Shown: positions 35,393 to 49,009, counted from the stretch's first letter. The stretch: 64,000 bases of DNA from Sipunculus nudus (GCA_026874595.1 CM049313.1:56875159-56939158); one strand, 5' to 3'. The notes: generated from the sequence alone by a model not told the origin. Numbers and translations are program-made.

Positions 35393-38300
35393 AGCTCAGC
35401 TGACTATAAGTCATCTGAGCTAAAGTCGTGGTCCTTTGTCCGTCGTCCGGCCGTCTGTCCGTTAACAGGGCACGTTTTAAAACCGTTGGACCTAAGAATC
35501 CTAAATTTTGCATACCATTAGGTGTTCCCAAAATCTCCTACCATACCAAAAATTGGGTCATTAGGACTTGGTTCCTTCGAGATATTAAGGAAAAACCTCC
35601 GTTTTTCCATAAAAAAGCCATTGTTACACTACAAGGCTGGCTAATATCAAAACCACTGATCTGTTCTTGGTCATATTTAGTATTCATATTCTTCCATACA
35701 TTTTCTATGAACATACCAAAAATTAGGTCAGTATTGGGTATTATTTTGAAGTTATGGGCCAAAATATAATGCAATTTTTAAAAAAATCAGGAAATATATT
35801 TACTCACCTAACATGAGAATTGCAGAAACTGGACACTTTTTTTCAGGAACATAACTTTATTTAATCAAGATTCAATTATTTACCCAAAATTAGATCTGAA
35901 TTTTGCAAATTTTTCAAGTTATTAGCATAAATAAAAAATTAATACCTTAAATTTTGTCCAACTTTGGGAATGGCACGTTTTTTCTCTGTAAGCACTGTTG
36001 ATTTAATTTTCACAGCATATATACATAAAGATTTAATCTTTTAAAATCTGAAATTTCAAACGAATTGATTGAAAAGAGTAGCTTTTATTCAAGTTTTCAT
36101 ACACCATGTCAAGTGTTGTTCACATCTGGCCCACCTAGTAGAACAGCCATCACTTGCATTATGTAACCCACCCCAGGCAGCTTGCCTCAGGCTCAGCTTG
36201 GCCACAACTAGCAGGCTTCCCCTCTGCCCAGCACTCCCCAACCCCCCAACCCTCTTATTCTAGGCTATGCTACATTTTAGATTTTGTATTGTACCACCAG
36301 GGTTACAATGATTAAAGTGCACATTTAATAGTGTCCACAAAGTGGTGTATTGCTATGAAAGTGTGGATGTTCATCAGATAAGTAATTCCTTACTTCAGAA
36401 AAGTAAAAACTTCACCAGGTGTGAAATTGACTATTAATTCCAGTAATAAATTATAGCTGAGATTGTAAATAGCATAATGATATTGTTTGTCCCTCATTCA
36501 ACCAAAAGTGTGTATACTTTATTTGAAAAGATGTTTTTATTTTATCAAATTTACTGAATCTTTTATTTTATTTTGGTGAATAAAATTAAGCATGTACTGA
36601 AAACTTCAATGTGCAAAACTTTTTAATAGTGATTCAAGGAATAATCTTGTAGATGCCATGTTGTGGCATTATTTTCTTTTAAATTCAGTTTAAACATTTG
36701 TGATTAAAAAATAATAAAATATATGTGTATGCATAATATGACCCAATATGAGCTACACTCTGGATATATAATGATTGTAACTTAGAATTCTAATATTTTA
36801 ACTTATATTTTCAGTTGTTTTATTACAAATTTATAAAACTTGTAAAAAAAATGAATCAGATTTAAAACTATTAATGGAAAAAGTGGATATGCTAAAAAAT
36901 AGGCTTATATATAAACTTAAATGCATTATTCCCTTGAAAGTGAAATAAATGTATTAGTCCATTCTGTCCACTTGCCTGTCCATCTGTAAATTTTTCATAT
37001 GCATCACAGTATCTCAAAACTTTTACTGTTTCCTCTATATAGTTCCTATGTATGTGCCAGTAATTTAGTCAGTATTATATAATTTAAAAAAGTTATAATT
37101 TAAAAATATGTTTTCAGAAAAAATTAAATACATCTGTGTTTTGTATTAAATATATATTTTCATACTTCAGGACTGCCGAAAAAAAAAAAACACTCATCTG
37201 GTTTTCTTCATATTAAACATAAATATTCCTCTATATAACTTAAATTTTGCCCAAGTTTGACCATGGCATGTTTCTTTCTTGTAAGAACATTTGATTTACT
37301 TTTCACAGTCGATATATATATAGATTTAATCTGTTAAATTCTGAAATTTCAAAGTAAAAGCTTAAAAATTGTTCTAGTTATTGAAGTTTTTCTGAGGCTC
37401 TAATGTATTTTCATTTTGAACCTCCAGACCAACCATGTCTGGTCCCTACAGCCTTGCCTGGGTAAACTTATTAGTGATTCAACACTGCTGTCACAAATGT
37501 AGAATCACATGGCTACCACCCCCCTCCCCCACAGATATGTTGTATTAGTTACATACTTTAATTGCATTGCTGTTTCTGATCCAATTTATACAACTTTTCC
37601 TGATCAAGTGTTATTTTCCGATATTTATTATTTTGCAAATTTAAAAAAAATATATTTTAAGAAAAAATAAATACATCTGTGTATATAATGTGATGTTGAC
37701 TGAGCAGATTAACTGTAAATGTTGATGCAATTTAGAATTGTTAATCAACTTAAATTTTCATTATGAATAAAACTTTTTTTTACCTGTAAGATTAAATTTT
37801 GTATCCTGTATGTTTATGCAAAGGTGTTGTAACTTTCCTCACTCCCTGCCACTGAGTATTTGTTCAGGACAATATTCTTCTGGCAACTGTATAACATTTA
37901 TAACTGGTAAATAAAGAAATAAATATACAGAGTTACAAAGGTGTTTTTAAACTCTCATCCTCCCCCCCCCCCCCCCCCCCCCCCAAATCAGGTCAAACAG
38001 CTGAGTCCCCATGCAACCCTTCACCACCACACAACACCAGATTTTGAGTCATCTCTTCTCTATATTCACACTTAGACTCAGTCACTTCAGATTGTTTTCC
38101 TCTATAGGTCACCCGCAGGTCCCATCAGTAACTTCTTCTCTGAACTCCCGTTAGTCTCTCAAGTTGACCTCAACCTGCTTATAGTGATCATGGGCGATTT
38201 CAATATTGACATTTCTAATATAATATATAACATCAAATTGACACAATTATGTCAACTCTTTAAATGTCAACAACTAGTCAGAGAACCAACAAATGACCAA

Positions 38301-38829
38301 GCAAATACCATAGATCTTGTCTTTACTAACTGTTTAAATGCTTCAGTTTCAACATTAGAAAACATATGGTCAGATCACAAGTTATTATTAACAACAATCC
38401 CCCATTCTTCAATTCAGATCAAACATGGCAACTTCCCACAGCTTAATCTACAATTTCTTCTCTATAGATACTTTTTGAGACATTCTGTTTCCTCTCTAAT
38501 TCAGCAACAACTGCTTCCCAAATCATATAAGTTTTCTGTTCCTCTGTAAATATTTTGATTTATTAAATGTGTATTTTTATACTTGCAAATGTCCACTTCC
38601 TTCCTCTGCAATTTACAACATCTGGTCATTCCCATTGCAATATTTTAGACACACATTCTTGTTCATATTTAAAATACTGATACTTCTATATAACTATTCC
38701 GCTCAACTACATAATTAATACAAAAAATTACATCTGTCAAAATGAAATCTTACAGACCTGCATACAAAAATAGTGACACAATTATATCTGTCTCATTCAG
38801 CTGAGCGCCGTGACCCATGGGTCCCTTGT
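35393..38829 (+). mobile_element. family A rolling-circle-like element, copy A3 (longest)
   Basis: 3.4 kb. Starts AGCTCAGCTGACTATAAGTC in a T7 run, with the 5' hairpin (TAGCTCAG...CTGAGCTA). A GTCC/GTCCG segment follows, then blocks starting TTAACAGGGCACGTTTTAAA and ACCTAAGAATCC shared with other copies. It ends TCAGCTGAGCGCCGTGACCC then ATGGGTCCCTTGT. The inverted pair AGCTCAGCTGA/TCAGCTGAGC and the 12-bp palindrome GACCCATGGGTC are intact. It carries the best EEP remnant (38085-38549) and a C23 run (37962-37984). Confidence 0.66.
38085..38549 (+). pseudogene. EEP (AP-endonuclease-like) domain fragment inside A3
   Basis: The frame reads LQIVFLYRSPAGPISNFFSE, then MGDFNIDI, FKCQQLVREPTND, TIDLVFTN and SDHKLLLTTI. 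YR.P...FF.EL, GDFN, TIDL.FTN and SDH are the ordered C-terminal motifs of the EEP endonuclease used by CR1/L2 retrotransposons and by Helentron-type rolling-circle elements. The N-terminal half of the domain is absent upstream. After SDHKLLLTTI the frame degenerates and stops at 38549. It is non-functional. The same region survives in A1, so the domain belonged to the ancestor of family A rather than to a chance insertion in one copy. Confidence 0.75.
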
Positions 38830-40209
38830 TTTTATTATCCAGCTGAGCTTGTCTTTCTGTCATTGATAATCGGTGATTGGTCATATCTTTCATAATTGAT
38901 TTCATTTTTTTCATAATTGATTATAAAGATTGTGTTTGCACATCCAAGAAGTCAGATTTTTCTGATTAAATATTCTTATTATGGCAGACATATAAGACAG
39001 AAGGGAGCAAAATGCTGTGATCAGCATTAAAACTTAACCTTGTGCAACAGTGCAAGGAATAAATGTCAACAACCTGGCCATTACCTTGACCTTTCAGGGT
39101 GATGTACAAGTTAGACGTAATATACTCAGTCAATATTTTAGGTGCCGGTATAGATAATTCTATACATGTACCATATATCACTGTAATAAAGATGGTACAT
39201 AAAATTATTGATCATTAATAAGTGATCATTGGTTGTTTTTTATCTTTCAGTCATGGCATATGATTTTACAACTGATTCCTTCCTTTAGTAGTTAGGCCCC
39301 AACTTGAATAAGCAGGTGCCGTATAGTAATCACCCTGTCTGTGCATCTGTCCATCCATTAATTCTTTTTCAGATGATAACTCCAGTTTGGATGAACTTAT
39401 GGATTATATATGACCCACCACAAAAGCAAGAACCCTATTGATTTTGGGGTCATGAGGTCAAAGGTCATGGTCACAGAACCCACTTATTAAAAAAAAAGAT
39501 TATGGATGCACTTTAATATTGATTTCGACATCACAAGGTCAGAGGTAAAGGTTACAGGACCATCCTACTAATATGCTAACCAGGCTTACAGTTCAATATA
39601 TCAGATGTAATTATGCAACTGTTGCTAGGCATGCTCCACTCTTATATCTTTATACAAGACTATCACTGCTGCAAACCTTAACATCTTTGTTCAGTTGTTT
39701 AAATACTGAGTCAGTTCTTTCTGTCTCTGCATGTAATCAGGTCCTTTATTAATAACTTTTTCAAGCATCACTCAACCTACACAGGAAGTTTAAGGGCCTT
39801 TTGTGGGGCCCTTCCTACCTGTCAGTGTTCTTGTTACTATCAATATCCCTTATCCTATAGTTTCTAGTTAATTCTCTTAAAATTTTTAATTGTAAAATAA
39901 AAAAAAAAATAATTTGCACATGGAAGACCAGGGCTTTAGATTTGCATATTAAAGACCACACAAATAAACATTTAGGTAGGTTTATTCAGTACATTCAGGA
40001 TTAAGTACAACTTGCATCAATTAATGATCATTTTAGACTCCTATTCACTGAGAAGGCAGGGAAGCACTGTGCCAGTAGGGATAAAGTGAGGTAATAATAC
40101 CTCTTAATGGTTCATATAAGAGTCATAAAAATTCATGAAATATTGATCTTCTGAAGTGCTTTGACCATGTAAATACTTCATGGAAACTCATTACTGGTAT
40201 CAGAATACT

Positions 40210-40211
<2 letters not shown>
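38830..40211. other. gene-free stretch with family C-like fragment
   Basis: Begins with TATCCAGCTGAGCTTGTC, the same spacer phrase found before A2 and A3. A family C-related fragment lies at 39330-39600. Otherwise nothing recognised. Confidence 0.45.
39330..39600 (+). repeat. family C-related fragment with AGGTCA motifs
   Basis: The phrases TATGACCCACCACAAAAGCA, AGAACCCTAT, TTGATTTTGGGGTCATGAGG and AGGTCAAAGGTCATGGTCAC match the repeat unit of C (51720-52700). The termini are missing. Confidence 0.62.

Positions 40212-40290
<79 letters not shown>
40212..40290. repeat. (TA)n microsatellite, left flank of element G
   Basis: About 79 bp of pure AT/TA ending exactly at the TGTCAAGG start of the 2-kb element. 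Confidence 0.95.
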
Positions 40291-40294
<4 letters not shown>

Positions 40295-42295
40295 AAGGCC
40301 CAGATCGCGATCTGGACGGATCTTAGATCTGTCCAGCCCAAATTGCGATCGCAGTTCAGGCCGGCCCAAACTGCGATCGCAATCCAGGCTGGCCAGATCT
40401 TAGATTCGTCCAGCCTAGATTGCGATCGCAGTTTAGTCCGGCCCAGACTGCGATCCTGTCTTTCTTGCTTCAGGATTGCAATCTGGTCTGGACAGATCTA
40501 AGATCAGTCCAGCCAAGATTGCGATCCTAAACTTGACCAGCCCATATTGCAATCCATGCTTTTATGATCTCATGAGTGAAACATTGGTTGTTTTACCAAC
40601 TCATTTGGTATTGCATTGTACCATTTTCCCATAATAAATACAATTATAATACAGAAAGACAATTTTCACTCCTTCATATCACAGGAGTGAAACATGGGAT
40701 GTATCACCAACTCATTTAGTATTGCATGGTTGTTGAAAAAAGGTAACAAGGAACCCATGGGTTTTATATGCTCACAAAATATGATTTGGAAGAGGAGGTA
40801 GGCAAGTGCAGGTTTTGTGTGGTAATATAAGCTGTATTATGAGCAGATGGTGTTTAACTCAAGTTAATTAAGATTATGAAAATCTCCTTGGAGTCAGGGA
40901 AGAGGATTGATGTCATTTATATTATATACAGTTGGAAATGGTGTGCTGTTTTCACATAGGTTTTGACTTGGCCATATAACTTTATCTACATTGCAGTAGA
41001 ATTATTTGAAAAAAAACCTGTCCATTATCAGTCATGGTAATTCTGATTCTTACTAATGAGAACTTTTATTTAATAATTACTGGTTATTCCTACCCAAGAA
41101 TAAAACTTAAATAATATAACTATTTATTATAAATTAAAAACAAATATTGTGTCAAATATAATTTAAATTAAAAATAATAACAGCATCATATGAAAAGATT
41201 TTTTAATAATATAATTGAAATAAATGATTATTAAAATAATATTTTAGAATATATTCATGAATACATTCAAGATTACATTTTGAAAGTATTTGCATTTGTA
41301 TTCAAATACTTTCATTTATACCTTTATTCCTATTTTTATGCATGAAATTATGGAGTACATATATTCATATTCGCATTCAAATATATTTGCAAAGTATTCT
41401 TATCATGTCTGGTATTTATTCAGTTTCAGCAAAACAAAGTTCTTGAGAATCCGGAATTTACTAATTTCACAAATTGATCATAAGTATGATCATAATGATC
41501 ATAAGTACCTGGTTTTATGGCTTTAATTTATATTTAAACATAAAACTATTATATTCACTTTGGACTACTTTCACATCAATCTAAGCACATAGCAAAAGTC
41601 TTATGACAATTATCAACATTACAGAAATCATAAAGAGAACTTGTCTAAGATCTGATTTTTTATCATATTATAATATTTTTATTTTTAAAAATGTTAAAAA
41701 AAATTAAAAGCAATCTCAGCTGTGAAACCATTATAAGAATAAAAAATAACTCAAGCATAAGAACACCCTATAAATTGTACAAGGAGAAAACTAGAGATGG
41801 GCAAGTTTAATTTTATTAACATAAATTGAGGAACCAGCAATACAGATTTTGATTATTTACATAGTCTTGTGACAGCTGATACAGCCACAAGTCTTAATAT
41901 TATTAGTGAAACATATTGACATATTTAATCAGTACTTGTCTGAGTAAAATTTTAAAATTTTTACATATATATATTTTTTTTAATTTTTAAAATAACTATA
42001 AATTAACAAGCTGAAACACTTGGATCGCATGGATCGCAATATGGGCTGGTCAAGTTTAGGATCGCAATCTTGACTGGACAGATCTTAGATCTGTCCAGTC
42101 CAGATTGCGATCCTGAAGCAAGAAAGACAGGATCGCAGTCTGGGCCGGACTAAACTGCGATCGCAGTCTAGGCTGGACGGATCTAAGATCTGGCCAGCCT
42201 GGATTGCGATCGCAGTTTGGGCCGGCCTGAACTGCGATTGCAATTTGGGCTGGACAGATCTAAGATCCGTCCAGATCGCAATCTGGGCCTTGACA
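40291..42295. mobile_element. TGTCA...TGACA element G with about 265-bp inverted arms
   Basis: Left arm 40291-40559 and right arm 42028-42295 are near-identical inverted copies. Each starts TGTCAAGGCCCAGAT(C/T)G and is made of alternating phrases such as GATTGCGATCGCAGTT, GGCCGGCCCA and GGATCTTAGATC(T/C)GTCCA, many self-palindromic. The element sits between two (TA)n tracts, so any TA or TATA target duplication is hidden. The interior is AT-rich, has no transposase and contains a reversed, decayed family A 3' segment. Superfamily not assigned. Confidence 0.72.
40749..41545 (-). mobile_element. family A 3' segment nested in element G
   Basis: Starts AACAAGGAACCCATGGGT, an inverted decayed family A 3' end. 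It then matches the reverse complement of 59180-59720 in A6 (GTGGTAATATAAGCTGTATT, GTCAGGGAAGAGGATTGAT, GACTTGGCCATATAAC, AAATACTTTCAT). The A 5' end is absent. Confidence 0.6.
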
Positions 42296-42301
42296 TATAT
42301 A

Positions 42302-42340
<39 letters not shown>

Positions 42341-42343
42341 ATA

Positions 42344-42399
<56 letters not shown>
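42296..42399. repeat. (TA)n microsatellite, right flank of element G
   Basis: TA repeats with a few TCTA interruptions, directly abutting TGACA. Confidence 0.95.
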
Positions 42400-42403
<4 letters not shown>

Positions 42404-45056
42404 AGGTAATTGAGCAGAATTACTGCATGCAATCGGTGGTGGAATGTTTGTAAGAAATGAGCATTGTACTTTTTGTATTAATTTATCTAGACACACACAG
42501 TGAAAACTAGACTTGAGTTTTTTGGCATGACAATCATATCTCCTTGACACCAGGTCAGAGGTCACTTGTTAGCATGCCTGTTTAAATTCCAGCTCATTCT
42601 TGTGATAAGATTAGCATTTAACTAGGTACTGAATACTGGTTGTTCAAAGTTCAATTTAACTCCGAAAGGGTGTAAAGTATGATAATAATTGTAATTCAAA
42701 AACGAGCATGTGTCAGACATCAATTTTAATTGAAATACAAGTCAAATATTCATGATATGAAATCAGTGCCCCCTGCTATGGTGATATATTATATATATTA
42801 AGTATTTCAGAAAGTTTCAACACCTTTTGCGCAGCTTTGTATTATGACATTTAAGTCACAGTGTATTTTTGTACTTTAACATACTGGTGGGGTTCTCATA
42901 AATAATGAAGTAAACAAAATTTTCAAAAAAGAAGTTAAATGAGCATTAACTGTAGAAACTTATATGGAGTTTGAATTTCTTCAAAAAGAAATGCTACAAT
43001 TTTGAAAAAGAGTAAAGGGTTAAATAAAGAGTAAAGTTAACTGGTCTTGGAGCATCCTTAGATAAGGATTAAGGCAATTAACTACAAAGCAATAGGTCTA
43101 TGGTAAGAACCCTTCTAGTGCCTCATTGAGAAAATGGTTATTTCTTTACTCTATACAGAACTCCAGAGGTTTGCTCCAATGCCTAAATGGCAAATTAAAG
43201 CTGCTGTATTACCTTAGATCAAGTCAGATTTAGTTTGTATCCTGCAAAAATTCAAACACAGTCAATTATCTGAGATAGCGATTTTTCATATGACATGTTA
43301 TAAATCGAATATCAGTCATAAACTTGACTTGTGCAACACTCTGGATACCCTGGATGATGTCGCTTGAATCAGTCAGCCCTAACCTCCACAAAAGAATAAA
43401 TGCAGTGCTGGTGCAGTTTGACATTACATAATGTTTAAATTGATAAACAATTTTATAGGGAACATGTTAAATTACATGTGATAATAATTTTTATTGAGAT
43501 ATGATAATGGTTTATTGACACATAGTGGAGATATATATGCATGCATATGACCATACAAGGGGGATGTTCCATAAGTTTCTTCTTTTTGAACTTGCCCTTT
43601 CCTGAAATACATTTACTTCTAAATGTTTTATTATGAACATTCAGAAATTTTAAGGTGCCCAGTCACCTACCTTTTGAAAAGGAATTTATGAGATTTCTGG
43701 CTTCATCTGTGTATATATTAATTAACTTAGGGTAATTTTGGTTGTGAAGAGTTCTTGTAAGGCCTTCCTGAAGGATGTTTGATCTTGATTATCAATAATA
43801 TGTTTGTAAACACTGCAAATGTTTACAAATGGGGGGAAAACATGTAACCTAAGGTGGTAAGTTGCATATATGTTGAGGTAGAAAAGTCACTTCTTGCAAA
43901 ACGCCATTTGTAAAGCTTACCTGACTTGTTGCCACATGCCCTTGTTTATTTGTTTGGATTATTTTCAATCATGAAATCATTGTATGATCAACAGGTTGAT
44001 ATTAACAAAAGAAGCAGCCTGTGTTGGGTGATATCCACGTTTTCTGGTTATTTTTTATAAAAGTTCCAAAGGATTGCCTTTATTTTACAAAGGTCCAATA
44101 GGTGGTTGGGCCCCTTTAATTATTCTTTTGAGTTCAAACTAAATCAGACTATTTATGGAATTCCTAGCCCTTTTAATATAAAACCTTGATCCAGAAGGCT
44201 TTTAAAATCAAGAAATTCTTAATTTAAAGTTACCTTTACCATTTAAAATAGACATTACCACTTTCTTGTGAATACAACATCAATGGCTATGCTTACTAGG
44301 TCGTTCACAAGATCGGGTTCAGCTCTCAAATGGCATGGCTGGGTCTCCACTGCTGGGATCAGTAGAGGGAATGTAGGTTGCTTCTGGCTTTGCAGCTGTG
44401 GATGCTGTAGCTTTCCTGAAAAGATCACCGACTCGGGATGGACGGTGGCGGCCTTTGCGGCTCTCTGCTTGGCTTGGTGTGGCCTTTTGTCTGTTGGCTC
44501 AGAGAACGTGCTTAAGGAGCACACAGGGCTGAGGTCTTGACCACAGCAACCTGTAGCTGCTCGAAAAAGCATAAACTTTCTTTGGCTTGGCTGGCTTACT
44601 AAGTACCCAGTATTGAGCACAGGAAATCTGCAGAATTGGACAAGCACATCACACCATTAGCATTAAATGATGTTTACTGGTCTATTTGTCCCTGAAATTG
44701 CTGGGCAGATTTTCATTCACATTTTCTGTTTCATTAAAAGTCACTATTATCTATAACACTTTGGTGTTATAGTGTTCATATTTTAAAGAATTTTGTCTTT
44801 TTCTGGGAAAAAGTGTCTGACAGGTTCTTGTAACTGGTCCTGACACAGCTGTGAAAGTTCTGTATTGTCTGATGGTTGTGTTTGAAAATGATTTTTGATA
44901 CTTTGGATTTATATAAATTCTCTTGGTAAAGGTAGCTTAGATTGTCCTGCAGTTTGGACAGTTTACATAAGTTTTCAACTGGTTCTTGACTTTTAATTTA
45001 CTTTCTTATGGTCACATTGACTTGTTTATTGTTCAAAATGGCAGGCTACACTTTTT
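42400..45056. other. mostly gene-free stretch
   Basis: AT-rich with no recognised repeats. A GC-richer patch at 44255-44660 is listed separately. Confidence 0.45.
44255..44627 (-). CDS. candidate coding exon, unknown or decayed
   Basis: I do not recognise it. On the minus strand an acceptor (TTGTCCAATTCTGCAG) ends at 44628. In phase 0 the frame reads ISCAQYWVLSKPAKPKKVYA and continues to an in-frame TGA, after which the same frame resumes with ANRQKATPSQAESRKGRHRP and ends near PSSGDPAMPFES. A different phase is open for 130 codons over the same stretch (SEPTDKRPHQAKQRAAKAAT...). GC content is higher than in the neighbours. Either phase could be the relic of an exon, and the in-frame stop argues for decay or a wrong phase. 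Confidence 0.25.
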
Positions 45057-47990
45057 AGCTCAGCTGACTATAAGTCATCTGAGCTATAGTCATGGTCCAT
45101 TGTCCGTCGTCCGTCCGTCCGTCCGTCTGTCCGTCCGTCTGGATGTCCGTCCGTAAGACTAGCACGTTTCGACACCGTTGGACCTACGAATCTGAATTTC
45201 GGCATACAGTTAGATGTCCCCATAATCTCCTACCATGCCAAAAATTCGGTCAGTAGGACTTCGTTCCTTTGAGATATTAAGGAAAAACCTCAATTTTTTA
45301 TTAGAAATCTATTTTCACACTTCAGGAATGCCTAATATCAAAACCACTCATCTGGTTTTCTTCATATTTACCATAAATATTCCTCTATATAGTTCCTATG
45401 TACATGCCAGATATGAAGTCAGTATTATATAATTTAAAAAAGTTATGGGCCCAAACATAATGGACTTTGTAAAAAAATCAGTAAGATATTTGGTCACTTA
45501 AGACCAAAAGTGTTAAAGGTAGGGACTTTTTTTCAGTAATACAACTTTAATTAATAAAAATTTAATTGTATACCAAAAATTAGATCAAAATTTGTTAAAT
45601 ATTTTCAAATATTGGCAAAAATATAAAATTGGTACCTTAAATTTTGCCCAACTTTGGCCATGGCACGTTTTTTTCCTGTAAGTACTGTGGGTTTAATTTT
45701 CACACCATGTATACATAAGGATTTAATCTGTAAAAATCTGAAATTTGAAAATAAAAGCTGCAAAATTAGGCTAGTTATTGAATTTTTTTGGAGGCTCTTG
45801 TTGTATTCCCTTACATTGTCAGGCAGTCCACTTTGATGACTGTAGGTCATTCAGTGCACATCTCTATGCTCCCCAGGCTGTTGACATAATTTTAGATGTC
45901 CCCAAAATCTCCTACCATACCGAAAATTGGGTCATTAGGACTTTGTTCCTTCGAGATATTAAGGAAAAAAAACTCTGTTTTCCATAAAAAAGCCATTGTT
46001 ACACTTCAAGGCTGCCTAATATCAAAACCACTGATCTGTTTTTGATCGTATTTAGTAATCACATTCTTTTATACATTTTCTATAAACATACCAAAAATTA
46101 GGTCAGTATTGGGTATTATTTTGAAGTTATGGGCCAAAACATAATGCAATTTTTAAAAAAATCAGGAAATATATTTACTCACCTAACATGAGAATTGCTG
46201 AACCTAGAGACTTTTTTTTCAGGAATATAACTTTATTTAATCAAGATTCAATTGTTTACCCAAAATTAGATCTGAATTTTGCAAATTTTTCAAGTTATTA
46301 GCATAAATAAAAAATCAATACCTTAAATTTTGTCCAACTTTGGCACTGTTGATTTAATTTTCCCAGCATATATGCATAAGGATTTAATCTTTTAAAATCT
46401 GAACATTCAAAAGAAATTGATTGGAATGAATAGCTTTTATTCATGTTTTCATACACCATGTCAAGTGTTGTTTACATCTAGCCCACCTAGTAGTACAGCC
46501 TTCACTTGCATTATGTAACCCACCCCAGGCAGCTTACCTTGGCCCAGCTTGGCCACTACTAGCAGGCTTCCCCTTTGCCCTGCACTTATCCCCCCCCCCC
46601 AGCTGGTGCATAAACTAGATGAATGTTATAATTTTTCTGTATTTTATTTTATTCTTGAACATGCTACATTTTAGATTTTGTATTGTACCACCAGGGTTAC
46701 AATGATTAAATTTACTTTTCAAAATTACTTTTATTTTATTTTGGTGAATAAAATTAAGCATGTCCTGAAAACTCCAATGTGCAAAACTTTTTATTGTGAT
46801 TCAAGGAATATTCTTGTAGATGCCATGTTGTGACATTATTTTCTTTTAAAATCAGTTTAAACATTTATGATTGAAAAATAATAAAATATATGTGTATGCA
46901 TAATATGACCCAATGATTTTTACTATGTATATATAATGATTGCAACTTTTGCAACAATTCTAATATTTTAACTTTTATTTTCAGGTTTTTTAATTAAAAA
47001 TTTATAAACCTGTAAATAAAAAAAATGATTCAGATAAAAACTTCTTAATGGAAAAAGTGGATCTGCTTAAAAAAATAGGATTATATTTAAACTTAAATGC
47101 ATTATTCTCTTGAAAGTGAAATAAAGGTATTAGTCCATTCTGTCCACTTGCCTGTCCAACTATAAATTTTCGTATGCAACACAGTATCTCAAAACTTTTA
47201 CTGTTTTTCTTCATGACAGTCCTGTCAGAGTATTAGTTTGCAATCATATATTTAGAACTTTACTATAACCAAGTAGGAGGGCCCCTTTCCTCTTAGCTTT
47301 TCATATTCTTATATAAATTAAAAAACATTACAATAGAATATTTCTACATCCACCTTCGTGCTGCCCTCACTTTTCCCTTCTCCGAACCCCATCCCAAAGT
47401 CAGCCTCAGTAAGCAAGAACAAGATGAATCAGATATATTCATACTTTAATATTTTGTATAACTATTCGTCCATAGGTACCTATGTACATGCCAGAAATTA
47501 TGTCAATATTGTGTAATATGTAGACATAGTGGGCATCACAAGAATGTACCTTGTCAAGACTAAAGAGATATTGTGTCATACAGTCACATATTAATAAATC
47601 ACTTCATCAGCATAGTTAATCATAACATCATATCTGTCAAATTGAACGCCTGCAGACTACCATACACTTTAGATCCTTCAACAAATAGCCTTATTATCAT
47701 TCTACTACTGCTTATTACTGCTGTCATTGCATTTATATTTGCTCAAATATATCACAATTTTCAACCCCTCCTAAATATATAAAAAATAAACCACTTTATT
47801 TGACTCTATTAATCCATCAGTCAGGTAATTTCATTTATCATTTACTCACATATTACATTACATTCCTTTATAATAGCCTAACATGTACATGATATTCATA
47901 AGCTTTATCGACTCGATATAGTATCACAGTGGAGAAACATTTATAGTCCAATCACGATCAGCTGAGCGCCGTGACCCATGGGTCCCTTGT
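45057..47990 (+). mobile_element. family A rolling-circle-like element, copy A4
   Basis: Starts AGCTCAGCTGACTATAAGTC in a T5 run, followed by (GTCC)n at 45100-45150. It ends TCAGCTGAGCGCCGTGACCC then ATGGGTCCCTTGT. The internal block with AGATGTCCCCA(A/T)AATCTCC is present twice (about 45211 and 45895). The second half is collinear with A3 (for example CACCAGGGTTACAATGATTA). No EEP is evident, so that part is deleted. Confidence 0.66.
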
Positions 47991-49009
47991 TTTTAAAGGC
48001 TCTGCTTCATATCATAACTGATTCTCTCAGGGGAAATTATTAGAGTCTGAATAATTATATCTACTTAGCATTCTCTGTTCCAGCACCCCTACCCTGTCCA
48101 TCTAAATTTTCACAATATTTCTTTCAAATATATTTTGTTTGCCACTACAGAATCACTTTTATCACTGGTAATGTGGTGATTCATGATGATTTAAACAAGC
48201 ATGAAATAAATAATTTACTTTGCGTTGCTGGGATGGTATTGACCTGTCTAGAAAGCGATGCAAAAATGATGGCGTCAGTATAAGTGGCCAAATCTGTTTA
48301 TCCATGTGTTGTAGGAGGGACATATGTATGATGTAACTGACATATGATGAACAAATACCACTGTGTCATCACTATGAATTGTCAAATGTATATGTCAAGG
48401 TAGAGACTGCAATCTAGTAGAATCAGAGTTTCTACTGGTATACTCCAGTCACAGTTCCTATCAGCAGAAACTGAGATTCTACTGGTAGGAACTCTGATTC
48501 TACTGATAGATACTCCAATCACAGTTCCTACCAGTAAAACTGCGATCCTACTAGCAGGAACTTCAATTCTACTGATAGGAACTCTAACAATGTTGGTGCA
48601 ATCCCCAAACAAGTTTCTATGGTTGTAAAATAAAAAAGGTCATAGGAAGAAAAGTCACAAATTCTGGTAGGAAAAACAGTGAAAAAATATTGTTTAAGAG
48701 GTATATTTAAAAATTAAATATTTGACTTGTTTTCATACTTAAAATAAAGCTGCATCACCAACAGATGTAAATATTAAAAGACAGGACTCTCATGTTCAAC
48801 AAAATGTCACCCATCATCTGTTTGGGTGTGCCAGAACAAGCTGTAATGATATGAATATTTCTTACATTGTAATTTATAAATGTGACTGTATTACTTACAG
48901 AAATCCATCACAATGTTCGTATGTAAAATAACTGTGAATTATTAAATAAAGAATTTATTGATTATGCAAGCTTTCATTTTTTGTCATTGATAAATGACAA
49001 AGTTGTGAT

